A stretch of 46,296 bases of DNA. Origin: Alcanivorax sp. UBA4485 (lineage in GTDB: Bacteria > Pseudomonadota > Gammaproteobacteria > Pseudomonadales > Alcanivoracaceae). The position numbers and the translations under genes are program-made. Positions 32,357 to 42,019 of this stretch are shown one piece after another. Below the pieces are notes generated by a model, which was not told where the DNA came from, made no database searches, and was given only the letters and a program-made list of their open reading frames with translations. The stretch is taken from assembly GCA_002389055.1 (NCBI GenBank), contig DGNT01000145.1:1-46296 (forward strand). The letters run 5' to 3'. How positions within the stretch are numbered: the stretch's first letter is position 1; each line of letters begins with the position of its first letter.

Positions 32357-33847
32357 ATGTCTATTGCCCTGCTCCACAGTCGCGCCACCCTGGGAATCCG
32401 CGCCGTACCGGTGCGCGTCGAAATCCATCTGGGCCCGGGGCTGCCCGGCTTCACCATGGTCGGCCTGCCCGACACCGCCGTCCGCGAGAGCAAGGACCGG
32501 GTGCGCTCGGCGCTGATCAACGGCGGCTTCCGCATTCCGCAGCAGCGTATCACCGTCAATCTGGCACCGGCGGACCTGCCCAAGGACGGCGGCCGTTTCG
32601 ATCTGCCGATCGCGGTGGGCATTCTGCTCGCCAGCGGCCAGTTGGGGCGGGTGGAACTGAAGGACATGGAATGGATCGGCGAGCTGGCGCTCTCCGGGGC
32701 GCTGAGCCCGGTGCCGGCGATCCTGCCCGGCGCCCTGGCGGCGGCCCGCGCCGGACACACCCTGGTGGTGCCGGCGGGCAACGGCGACGAAGCCGCCCTG
32801 GCCGGCGCGGACACCCTGGCGGTAAGCAGCCTCACGGAGCTGTGCGCGCACCTGAAGGGGGACCTCCGTCTGCCGCATCACACCGCACCGCCGCCACCCG
32901 ACGACGACGCCGGCAAGAACCCCTGCCTGTCGCAAATCCGTGGCCAGCCGGCCGCCAAACGGGTGCTGGAGATCGCCGCCGCCGGCGGCCATTCCCTGCT
33001 GATGGGCGGGCCGCCCGGCGCCGGCAAAAGCATGCTGGCGTCGCGCCTGCCCGGCCTGTTGCCGCCCCTGGAGCGAGACCAGGCCCTGGAGGTGGCGGCG
33101 ATCCATTCGCTGCGCCAGGCGCGGCCGGCCCCGGCCTTTCTGCAGCCGCCCTACCGGGCGCCGCACCACACCGCGTCCGCCCCCGCTCTGGTGGGTGGTG
33201 GCGGACGGCCGCGGCCCGGCGAAATCTCCCTGGCCCATCAGGGGGTGCTGTTTCTGGATGAGTTACCGGAATTCCAGCCCCGGGTACTGGAAGTACTGCG
33301 CGAGCCGCTGGAAACCGGCGAGGTGCATATCGCCCGGGCCGCTCAGCAGGTGTCGTTCCCCGCCCGTTTTCAGCTGGTGGCGGCGATGAACCCCTGCCCG
33401 TGCGGTTATCTCGGCGACCCGGAGAAAGGCTGCGGGTACGAATGCGAGAAAGCAAAGCGCTATCAACGGCGACTGTCCGGCCCGCTGATGGATCGCATCG
33501 ACCTGCATCTGGAAGTGCCGGCGGTGTCGCCGGACACCCTGCTGGGTGACGCCGACGGCGAGCCCAGCCGGCGGGTGCGCGAGCGGGTACGGGCGGCCCG
33601 GGATCGTCAGCGGCAACGCCAGGGGTGCCTCAACCGCGAGCTGGACGCGGACCGGTTGATGGCGTCGCTGGGCCCGCACAAAGCCTGGCTCACCGGGGTG
33701 ATGGAGCGCCTGGAACTGTCCGCCCGGGCGCTCCACCGCAGCCTGCGCGTGGCCCGCACCATCGCCGATCTGGCCGGTAACGAGGCGGTGGAGCGGGAGC
33801 ATCTGCGCGAGGCCCTGAGCTACCGTCAGAACCTGCTCAAACCGTAG
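32357..33847 (+). CDS. comM: ComM/YifB family AAA+ ATPase (Mg-chelatase-like)
   Basis: A 496-residue ComM homologue, a hexameric AAA+ branch-migration helicase that promotes integration of incoming DNA during natural transformation. The N-terminal Lon-like domain (GLPGFTMVGLPDTAVRESKDRVRSAL) is followed by Walker A GGPPGAGKS (about 217-225), Walker B LFLDELPEF and NPCPCGYLGDPEKGCGY, then the C-terminal Mg-chelatase domain with the YRQNLLKP end. ATG 32357 matches homologues (MSIALLHSRA). Its leader shows alternating hairpins. Convergent with the SDR gene downstream. Presence alone does not prove competence, since comM is widely conserved. Confidence 0.94.
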   Translation: MSIALLHSRATLGIRAVPVRVEIHLGPGLPGFTMVGLPDTAVRESKDRVRSALINGGFRIPQQRITVNLAPADLPKDGGRFDLPIAVGILLASGQLGRVELKDMEWIGELALSGALSPVPAILPGALAAARAGHTLVVPAGNGDEAALAGADTLAVSSLTELCAHLKGDLRLPHHTAPPPPDDDAGKNPCLSQIRGQPAAKRVLEIAAAGGHSLLMGGPPGAGKSMLASRLPGLLPPLERDQALEVAAIHSLRQARPAPAFLQPPYRAPHHTASAPALVGGGGRPRPGEISLAHQGVLFLDELPEFQPRVLEVLREPLETGEVHIARAAQQVSFPARFQLVAAMNPCPCGYLGDPEKGCGYECEKAKRYQRRLSGPLMDRIDLHLEVPAVSPDTLLGDADGEPSRRVRERVRAARDRQRQRQGCLNRELDADRLMASLGPHKAWLTGVMERLELSARALHRSLRVARTIADLAGNEAVEREHLREALSYRQNLLKP

Positions 33848-33854
33848 CCGGCGT

Positions 33855-34613
33855 TTAAAGGGTATTGCAGAGGTGAGCGCCGTCCACGGGAATCGCCGCG
33901 CCGCTCATGTAGCTGGAGGCGTCGGAGGCGAGCAGCAGCAGCGGGCCGACCAGCTCATCGATCTGACCGAGACGGCGGTAGGGAATGCGCTTGATCAGCT
34001 TTTCACCGTGCGGGCCCTGGAAAAATTCCCGGTTGATATCGGTTTCCACATAGCCCGGGCAAATAGCGTTGCAGCGGATATTGTGGCGGGCGTAATCCAG
34101 GGCGATGGACTGGGTCAACTGAACCACCGCGGCCTTGGCCGCGGTGTAGGGCGCGAGCATGGCGCCCACGCGCAGGCCCAGAATCGAGGCGATGTTGATG
34201 AGGTTGCCGGGCCGGCCGTCGCGGCGCCACTGCTGAATAGCGAACTTGCTCACCGCCCAGACGCCGTTGAGGTTGGTGTCCACCACCGCGCTCCAGTCTT
34301 CTTCCTCTATGGTATCGGTGGCCCCTTCCCGGCTGATGCCGGCGTTGTTGATCACCACATCCAGGGCCGGCATGCACTCGAAAGCGGCTTCGACACTGGC
34401 ATGGTCGGCCACGTCCATGGGCACCACCACGGCGTCGCGGCCCAGGGCGCGCACCGCGTCGGCGGTTTCTTCCAGCTTTTCCACCCGCCGCGCGGCGAGC
34501 ACCAGATCGGCGCCCTGTTCGGCCAGCACCCGCGCGAAGTGGGCGCCGAAACCACTGGACGCCCCCGTGATCAGAATACGTTTACCGCTGACGTTGAATC
34601 GGTTTTCGCTCAT
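33855..34613 (-). CDS. SDR family oxidoreductase
   Basis: A 252-residue classical SDR. The cofactor motif is TGASSGFGAHFARVL, then NNAGISREG, catalytic Ser in INIASILGLRVG, Tyr-Lys in PYTAAKAAVVQ, and the C-terminal CPGYVETDINREF and GAAIPVDGAHLC. It resembles 3-oxoacyl-ACP reductase/acetoacetyl-CoA reductase-like enzymes, but the substrate is open. ATG 34613 is chosen because homologues start near MSENRFN and the upstream residues are non-conserved. It lies downstream of the AraC gene on the same strand, 123 bases away. Confidence 0.92.
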   Translation of the reverse strand: MSENRFNVSGKRILITGASSGFGAHFARVLAEQGADLVLAARRVEKLEETADAVRALGRDAVVVPMDVADHASVEAAFECMPALDVVINNAGISREGATDTIEEEDWSAVVDTNLNGVWAVSKFAIQQWRRDGRPGNLINIASILGLRVGAMLAPYTAAKAAVVQLTQSIALDYARHNIRCNAICPGYVETDINREFFQGPHGEKLIKRIPYRRLGQIDELVGPLLLLASDASSYMSGAAIPVDGAHLCNTL

Positions 34614-34736
34614 GGGGGTTCTCTTTATTAGCTGTGAGGATCGGGCCGGCAATGCGGAACCCTAACGCCGGGCGGGCCCGGGCTCAAGGCGTCTCCGGGG
34701 CATAACGACGAATGTTGGGTAAGAGGATGTGTCGGT

Positions 34737-35768
34737 TCAGCCGTTCTGGTAGAAGCTGGGCGGGTGGCCGGTCCAGCGCCGGAAAGCGCGGGTGAAATTG
34801 CTGGGGTCGGCGTAGCCGAGCAGATCGGCCACTTTCTGCACCGGCAGATTGGCCTGCAGATAACGTACCGCCCGGGCCATGCGCACCTCTTCGAGCAGGT
34901 GCCGGTAGCTGACGCCCACCGCAGCCAGATAGCGCCGCAGGGTCCGGGAGGTCAGGTGGAAGCTGGCCGCCAGTTGATCCAGGCTGGGCAGCATGCCTTC
35001 CGCCTGCATCAGCCGGGCGCGCACCCGGGAGGCCCAGTCCAGGTCCGCCTCCAGGCGTTGCAGCTCTTCCTCGCATTTGTGGGCGGCCATGCGCCGGGAA
35101 GCGGGATCGGAAAGCGGGAACGCCACCTTCATCAGCCGCGCCGGGAACCGCAACGCCGCCACTTCACGGCCGAACACCACCGGCATGCCGAGCACCTCGG
35201 CGTAGCGCTCCGCGTGGGGCGGCGGCGCATAGGGCAATTCCAGCGTGGCGTCCTGGAGGCGGTCATCGAGCAAATAGCGCAACCCGCCCACCAGCGCGGC
35301 GGTGACCACTTCCAGATAGGGCTCGCGGATATCACCCAGGTCGTAGGGCTCCGCCAGGCAAAAACGGACCCAGCGGCCCTCAAGGCTCAGACGCGGCAGG
35401 CACAGGCGGGTGCGGGTGCGGAAATAGCGCTCCAGCAGCTCCAGCGCCTCGCCCAGGTCGGCGCTGCTGATCGCCGCGTAGCCAAGCAGCCCGTGGGCGG
35501 TGACGGTGAGCTGGCGGCCCAGCGCCAGGCCAATGGCCGGGTCGCCGCTGAGGTCCCGGGCGCCCGCCATCACCCGCTGGAACTGCTCAAAGCGCAGTGC
35601 CGGCTCGGCGCTGTACACCTCCGCCTGGGTCAGGCCCACATGCGCCAGCAGCCGGTCCGTGTCGAGACCGAACTCATGGACCAGCTCCACCAGATTACGG
35701 ACATAGTTGACCGGAATCGGTGTGCGGTCGCCGGCGAGGCTGGGGAAATCCGCGATTGGCAGGCTCAT
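34737..35768 (-). CDS. AraC-family transcriptional regulator
   Basis: A 343-residue AraC-type activator with an N-terminal arabinose-binding-like sensor domain (GLDTDRLLAHVGLTQAEVYSAEPALRFEQFQRVM, HGLLGYAAISSADLGEALELLERYF) and a C-terminal double HTH (LPSLDQLAASFHLTSRTLRRYLAAVGVSYRHLLEEVRMARAV, then VADLLGYADPSNFTRAFRRWTG). This layout is shared with regulators of lipid and alkane metabolism such as OruR/ArgR-like activators. ATG 35768 is the first codon matching family N-termini, though no Shine-Dalgarno is clear. Divergent from the desaturase gene by 142 bases, so the desaturase is its likely target. Confidence 0.93.
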   Translation of the reverse strand: MSLPIADFPSLAGDRTPIPVNYVRNLVELVHEFGLDTDRLLAHVGLTQAEVYSAEPALRFEQFQRVMAGARDLSGDPAIGLALGRQLTVTAHGLLGYAAISSADLGEALELLERYFRTRTRLCLPRLSLEGRWVRFCLAEPYDLGDIREPYLEVVTAALVGGLRYLLDDRLQDATLELPYAPPPHAERYAEVLGMPVVFGREVAALRFPARLMKVAFPLSDPASRRMAAHKCEEELQRLEADLDWASRVRARLMQAEGMLPSLDQLAASFHLTSRTLRRYLAAVGVSYRHLLEEVRMARAVRYLQANLPVQKVADLLGYADPSNFTRAFRRWTGHPPSFYQNG

Positions 35769-35910
35769 GACCAGGAGAATACACCTGTTCGCGGCTTTGT
35801 CCGAAAATGACAGGTCGCTGTCCGGCGCGGCTCTTCGCCGCCGGCCAGGCGCCGGTAAGAATGGCAGCCCTATTGAATCCACCTGTTGCCGTTTCCTTGC
35901 GGAGGACCCC

Positions 35911-36972
35911 ATGAGCGACACCCGAGGCTACCAGCGCACCTTCGGCGCCGACGACGCCCGCGCGATCCGTGATGCGATGAAACAGGACCTGGGGCCGTCG
36001 GCGTTCCGGGCCCGGCCGTGGCGCGCGATCTGGTTTCTGCCCATGAGCCTGATGATCGTCGGCGGCATCGCCGCGATCCTGACGCTGGGCCTGCCCTGGT
36101 GGGGCAACCTGCTGATCGCCGTGGTGGTGGGCCACACCCTGGGCTGCCAGGCACTGCTCGCCCATGAAGTCCTGCACGGCGCCCTGGGCATGGGCCGGCG
36201 CCTGCAGAACCTGTTCGGCTGGATCGGCTTCGGGCCGATGATGATCCCGCCGGAGTTCTGGCGCCGCTGGCACAACGTGGCGCACCACGCGCACACCAAC
36301 CTGGGCGACCGGGACCCGGACTCGTTCGGCACCGCCCACCGCTACGACAAGCACCCCAAGCTGGCCAATTTCACCAAACTGGCGCCGGGCTCGGGCACCT
36401 GGTACAGCTACTTCTTCCTGTTCTATTCCTTTATGTTCCACGCCCAGCTGGTGCTCTGGATGCAGACCCGCCGCCGCGAGGAATTCAAAGGGTTTGAACG
36501 CAAGAAGGCGATCCGCCAGGCGCTGTTCTGCGGCGCCGCCTGGCTGGTTCTGGCGGTGCTGTCCGGGCCGCTGGCGCTGTTCACGGTGTTGATCCCGTTG
36601 ATGATCGCCAACGCCCTGGGCCAGGGCTACATTCTCACCAACCACATGCTGCGTCCGCAGATGGACAACAACCATCCCGTGGATAACTCCATGAGCGTGC
36701 GTCAGCTGCGCTGGCTGGACCCGCTGCATTTCCACTTCAGCCACCATGTGGAGCACCACCTGTTCCCGAAGATGGGCTCCGATCAGGCGCCCAAGGCGCG
36801 CGCCTGGCTGCAACGGGAAATGCCGGACCGCTACGTCTGCCCCAGCCACGCCCGGGCGCTGGCCGCGCTGTACCGCACCCCGCGCGTGTACCAGGACGCC
36901 CACACGCTGGTGGACCCGCTGGACCGGTCACGCACCGTGGATGTGATGGCGCTGCAGAGCGAGCTGCGCTAG
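35911..36972 (+). CDS. Membrane fatty acid desaturase
   Basis: A 353-residue integral membrane desaturase with the three diiron histidine boxes: HEVLH (85-89), HNVAHHAH (121-128) and HHVEHH (278-283), and four or so membrane helices. It introduces a double bond in acyl chains of membrane lipids or other lipids. ATG 35911 is preceded by GGAGGA. Its stop overlaps the convergent RsuA gene by 4 bases. The divergent AraC gene likely controls it. Regioselectivity, and whether the substrate is phospholipid or acyl-CoA, cannot be told from sequence alone. Confidence 0.93.
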   Translation: MSDTRGYQRTFGADDARAIRDAMKQDLGPSAFRARPWRAIWFLPMSLMIVGGIAAILTLGLPWWGNLLIAVVVGHTLGCQALLAHEVLHGALGMGRRLQNLFGWIGFGPMMIPPEFWRRWHNVAHHAHTNLGDRDPDSFGTAHRYDKHPKLANFTKLAPGSGTWYSYFFLFYSFMFHAQLVLWMQTRRREEFKGFERKKAIRQALFCGAAWLVLAVLSGPLALFTVLIPLMIANALGQGYILTNHMLRPQMDNNHPVDNSMSVRQLRWLDPLHFHFSHHVEHHLFPKMGSDQAPKARAWLQREMPDRYVCPSHARALAALYRTPRVYQDAHTLVDPLDRSRTVDVMALQSELR

Positions 36973-37688
36973 CCGATTTCCGCGTCGGTGAGGGCGCGCC
37001 AGGCGCCGGCGGGCAGGTCCGGGTCCAGTTCGATCTCGCCCACCGCTTCGCGGTGCAGGGCGACCACCCGGTTGCCCACCGCCGCCAGCATCCGTTTGAC
37101 CTGGTGGTAGCGGCCTTCGCTGATGGTCAGGAGCAGTGCCGTGTCGCTCAGCGCCTGCGCTTCGGCGGGCCGGGTGGGCGCGGGGTCGTCGTGCAGCACC
37201 ACCCCTTCGCGCAGCCGGGTCAGCTGCGTTTCGTCCAGCGGTTCGGCGGTGGTGACCCGATAGCGCTTGGCGCAATGGTGACGCGGCGACATCAGGCGGT
37301 GGGCCCATTGCCCGTCGGTGGTCAGCAGCAGCAAGCCGGTGGTGTCCCGGTCCAGACGTCCGACGATACGCAGATCGCGGCGCTGATCGGCGGGAATCAG
37401 ATCGATCACCGTGGGCAGGGCGTCTTCCAGGGCGCACACCCGGCCGGCCGGTTTGTGCAGCATCAGGTAGCGCTCGCCGGGCAGCGTCAGCGCGGCACCG
37501 TCGAGCCGCACGCTCTCCCCCGGGGCCACGCTGCTGTTGGCCTTGAGGCCGGCGCGCGGCGCACCGTCTTCACCGGTCACCGTCACCGCGCCGCCACGGA
37601 TCAACGCCTTGGCCTGTTTGCGGCTGAGGCCGGCGGCGTGGGCGACGAAGAAATCCAGCCGCGCCGGGCCGGTGGGCGAATCAGCCAA
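36969..37688 (-). CDS. rsuA: 16S rRNA pseudouridine synthase RsuA-type
   Basis: A 239-residue pseudouridine synthase with an N-terminal S4 RNA-binding domain (about 8-65) and the catalytic motif GRLDRDTTGLLLL with Asp113. RsuA-typical text includes MLHKPAGRVCA, DGQWAHRLMSPRHHCAKRY and EGRYHQVKRMLAAVGNRVVALHRE. E. coli RsuA converts U516 of 16S rRNA. The start overlaps the end of the NYN gene by 8 bases, and that gene in turn overlaps another family member, so all three form one operon. Confidence 0.92.
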   Translation of the reverse strand: MADSPTGPARLDFFVAHAAGLSRKQAKALIRGGAVTVTGEDGAPRAGLKANSSVAPGESVRLDGAALTLPGERYLMLHKPAGRVCALEDALPTVIDLIPADQRRDLRIVGRLDRDTTGLLLLTTDGQWAHRLMSPRHHCAKRYRVTTAEPLDETQLTRLREGVVLHDDPAPTRPAEAQALSDTALLLTISEGRYHQVKRMLAAVGNRVVALHREAVGEIELDPDLPAGAWRALTDAEIG

Positions 37689-38160
37689 GCAGCAGGTCTC
37701 CTTCGATGGGAATGAAATCGTCGGCGGCGCGCATCAGCGCCGCCGCGGTGAGCGGCGCCACGCCGTAGACTTCCACCTGGCAGCCGTGCCGGGCGCGGAT
37801 GTGGTCGGCGAGAATCGCGAAGTCGCCGTCGCCGGAGGCCAGCACCACCCGGTCCACGGTCGGCGCCTGCTCCATGATATCGATGGTGATGCCCACGTCC
37901 CAGTCGCCCTTGGCGGAGCCGTCGGCGCGCTGCAGGAAGGGCTTGAGTTTCACGTTGAAGCCGATGGCGCGCAGGATGTTCTGGAACTGGCGCTGCTTCT
38001 CATCGCCGCGCTCCACCGCGTAGGCGTGGGCGGCCACCACCTGGCGCCCGCCGGTGGCGCGGGCCCAGAGCGCGTTGTAATCCACGTTGCGCTGGTGGGC
38101 CTGGCGGGCGGTGTAGTAGAGGTTCTGCACGTCGGCGAAAACGGCCACGGTGGAGGTCAT
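37681..38160 (-). CDS. NYN-domain (PIN-like) protein
   Basis: A 159-residue NYN/LabA-type protein with a PIN-like nuclease fold. Acidic residues expected for a metal site appear in FADVQNLYY (Asp10), KGDWDVGITIDIM and VVLASGDGDFAIL. Proteins of this fold are often ribonucleases, but some have lost activity; here all three acidic clusters are kept. It lies between two pseudouridine synthase genes, overlapping each by 4-8 bases (RsuA start inside its end; its start inside the other's end), which ties it to RNA metabolism. Confidence 0.9.
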   Translation of the reverse strand: MTSTVAVFADVQNLYYTARQAHQRNVDYNALWARATGGRQVVAAHAYAVERGDEKQRQFQNILRAIGFNVKLKPFLQRADGSAKGDWDVGITIDIMEQAPTVDRVVLASGDGDFAILADHIRARHGCQVEVYGVAPLTAAALMRAADDFIPIEGDLLLG

Positions 38161-38885
38161 GGTCGGCGGGGCTCCTGAAGGTCGGGCTCGGCGGGGCCCG
38201 GCAGACGAATTTCGTCGGCGCCGAGGGCGCGATACTGCCCGGGGGCGAGCGAGGGGTCCAGCCGTATCGGGCCGATCCGCTCCCGGTGCAGGGCCACCAC
38301 GCGATTATCGAAGTGCCCGAACAGGCGCTTGATCTGGTGGTAGAGCCCTTCGTACAGGGTTACCCGCGCTTCCCGCTGCGCCAGGATCTCCAGGCCGGCC
38401 GGACGGGTCATCCGGCCCTCGTAGGCGAAATAGAGCCCGCGCTCGAACACGGCGGCGTACTCCGGCGTGATCGGGTCTTCGGTGCGCACCCAATAGACCT
38501 TCGGCAGCTTGTGGCGCGGGTCGCTGAGGCGCCGGGACCAGCGGCCGTCATTGGTGAGCAGCATCAGCCCGGTGCTGTTGAAGTCGAGACGTCCGGCCAG
38601 GTGCAGGCCCTCGGCATCGGCCGGGTCCAGCGCGTCGAGCACGGTGCGGTGGCGGGGGTCGCGGGTGGCGCTGACGCAGCCGGCGGGCTTGTGCAGCATC
38701 CAGTACGCCGGCCGGCGCGTCGCCAGGGGCTCGCCATCCAGCGCCACCGGCGTGAACGGGCCCACGTCATGGCGACCGTCGCGCATCACCGCGCCGTCCA
38801 CGGTGACGCGGCCGGTGGCCAGCAACCGCCGCACGGCGCGCCGGCCCAGCGTTTTCCTCTGGCCGAGAAAACGGTCCAGTCTCAT
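38157..38885 (-). CDS. RsuA/RluE-family pseudouridine synthase, paralogue
   Basis: A 242-residue pseudouridine synthase: short S4 domain (MRLDRFLGQRKTLGRRAVRRLLATGRVTVDG), then the catalytic GRLDFNSTGLMLLTNDG with Asp101, MLHKPAGCVSATRD, and YEGLYHQIKRLFGHFDNRVVALHRERIG. It is related to RsuA but diverges at SRRLSDPRHKLPKVYW, so its target uridine is unclear. ATG 38885 has AGGA upstream; a longer frame to 40727 runs antisense through rep and is not real. First gene of the operon with the NYN and rsuA genes; divergent from rep by 87 bases. Confidence 0.9.
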   Translation of the reverse strand: MRLDRFLGQRKTLGRRAVRRLLATGRVTVDGAVMRDGRHDVGPFTPVALDGEPLATRRPAYWMLHKPAGCVSATRDPRHRTVLDALDPADAEGLHLAGRLDFNSTGLMLLTNDGRWSRRLSDPRHKLPKVYWVRTEDPITPEYAAVFERGLYFAYEGRMTRPAGLEILAQREARVTLYEGLYHQIKRLFGHFDNRVVALHRERIGPIRLDPSLAPGQYRALGADEIRLPGPAEPDLQEPRRP

Positions 38886-38972
38886 AGTGCACTTCCTGCA
38901 ATCACGGCTCCTAAAGGGCACGCTCCGGCTGCTATGATACGCGCTTCGCCCACCAGCCCCGCCGGAGCGCCG

Positions 38973-40994
<2,022 letters not shown>

Positions 40995-41009
40995 GCCGGG
41001 GCGCCGGGG

Positions 41010-41399
41010 CTACTTGGCGCCGCTTTCCTTGAGCATGTACAACACCGTGGCTTCGATCTCTTCATCGCTGCAGTCAAAGCAGGTGCCGCGCGGCGGCATG
41101 CCGTTCTGACCTTCGATGGCGATCTTCACCAGCGTCGGGAAACCTTCTTCCTCGATCTCTTCGGACCAGATCAGACGGTGTTCCGGGCCCACCATGGGCG
41201 CGCCGGCCATGCCGGTGCCGTGGCAGTTCACGCAGTAGCGGCCATAGATTGCCGAGGGCTCGCGGGCCTCTTGCTTCTCGCCCGCGATGGCGGAGCCCGA
41301 CGCCGAAGGCCCACCGGCGCCGTTGTCACCGCAGCCGGTGAGCAACAGGGCCGGGGCCAGCAGCAGCCCACCGAGGACGGTGGGCCCCAGCGGGCGCAT
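41010..41399 (-). CDS. c-type cytochrome lipoprotein (c5-like)
   Basis: A 129-residue cytochrome c with a lipoprotein signal (LLLTGC, Cys23), so it is tethered to a membrane. The haem site is CVNCH at 56-60 and the axial Met is in NGMPPRG; the C-terminal pair C-F-D-C matches the disulfide of cytochrome c5 proteins (GMPP-x-C-x-x-C). Start ATG 41399 overlaps the upstream cytochrome stop (TAATG). With its partner it forms a two-gene electron-transfer operon, probably feeding a terminal oxidase. Confidence 0.9.
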   Translation of the reverse strand: MRPLGPTVLGGLLLAPALLLTGCGDNGAGGPSASGSAIAGEKQEAREPSAIYGRYCVNCHGTGMAGAPMVGPEHRLIWSEEIEEEGFPTLVKIAIEGQNGMPPRGTCFDCSDEEIEATVLYMLKESGAK

Positions 41400-41857
41400 T
41401 ACTTGCTCTTGCCTACGATGTATTCCACCGCGGCGGCAATTTCTTCTTCGGAGCAATTGCTGCACATGCCTTTGGCGGGCATCGCATTGAAGCCTTCGTA
41501 GGCGTGCTTGACCAGGGTGTCCATGCCCTTGTCGATACGCGGGGCCCAGGCGGCGGCGTCACCGGTCTTGGGCGCACCGGCGGCGCCGCTGGCGTGGCAA
41601 GCGGCACAGCCGCTGTCATAGACGGTGGCGCCGTCACGCGGCTCACCGGAGGCGGCGCCGGCATCGGCCATCTCGCTGCCGCAGTCCTCGCCTTCCACGC
41701 AGACGCTGCCCACCGGCTTAAGGCGCTCGGCGGTGGCCCGGTCGCTGAGAATAGAGCGCTCGCCCAGGGGATAAGAAGACTTCTCCGCCGCCAGCGCGGC
41801 GTTGCCGGCGAAAACGGTGGCGAGAAGGACCAGGCTGGCGGTCAGCATTTTATTCAC
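41399..41857 (-). CDS. c-type cytochrome (c5 family), periplasmic
   Basis: A 152-residue protein with a Sec signal (cleavage near NAALA), haem site CAACH at 84-88, axial Met in NAMPAKG and the CSNC pair typical of cytochrome c5. Residues about 24-75 add a Cys-containing segment (SVCVEGEDCG) before the haem domain. GTG 41857 is chosen as start because AGAGG lies 7 bases before it; the in-frame ATG 41848 is the alternative. It is coupled to the following cytochrome by a TAATG overlap. Confidence 0.9.
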   Translation of the reverse strand: MNKMLTASLVLLATVFAGNAALAAEKSSYPLGERSILSDRATAERLKPVGSVCVEGEDCGSEMADAGAASGEPRDGATVYDSGCAACHASGAAGAPKTGDAAAWAPRIDKGMDTLVKHAYEGFNAMPAKGMCSNCSEEEIAAAVEYIVGKSK

Positions 41858-42019
41858 TATGACACCTCTGATAGCTATGACTTGCCCCGGGGGCGGCGGA
41901 ATTATACCCGCAGAAAACACCGGGAAAAAGGCGCCATCGACGCCTATCGCGGAATCAGCGTAACGCGGGGCGCTCCACGCGCCGTGAAAAGCGCCCGCAA
42001 CGCGGCGCCTGACAGGCGG

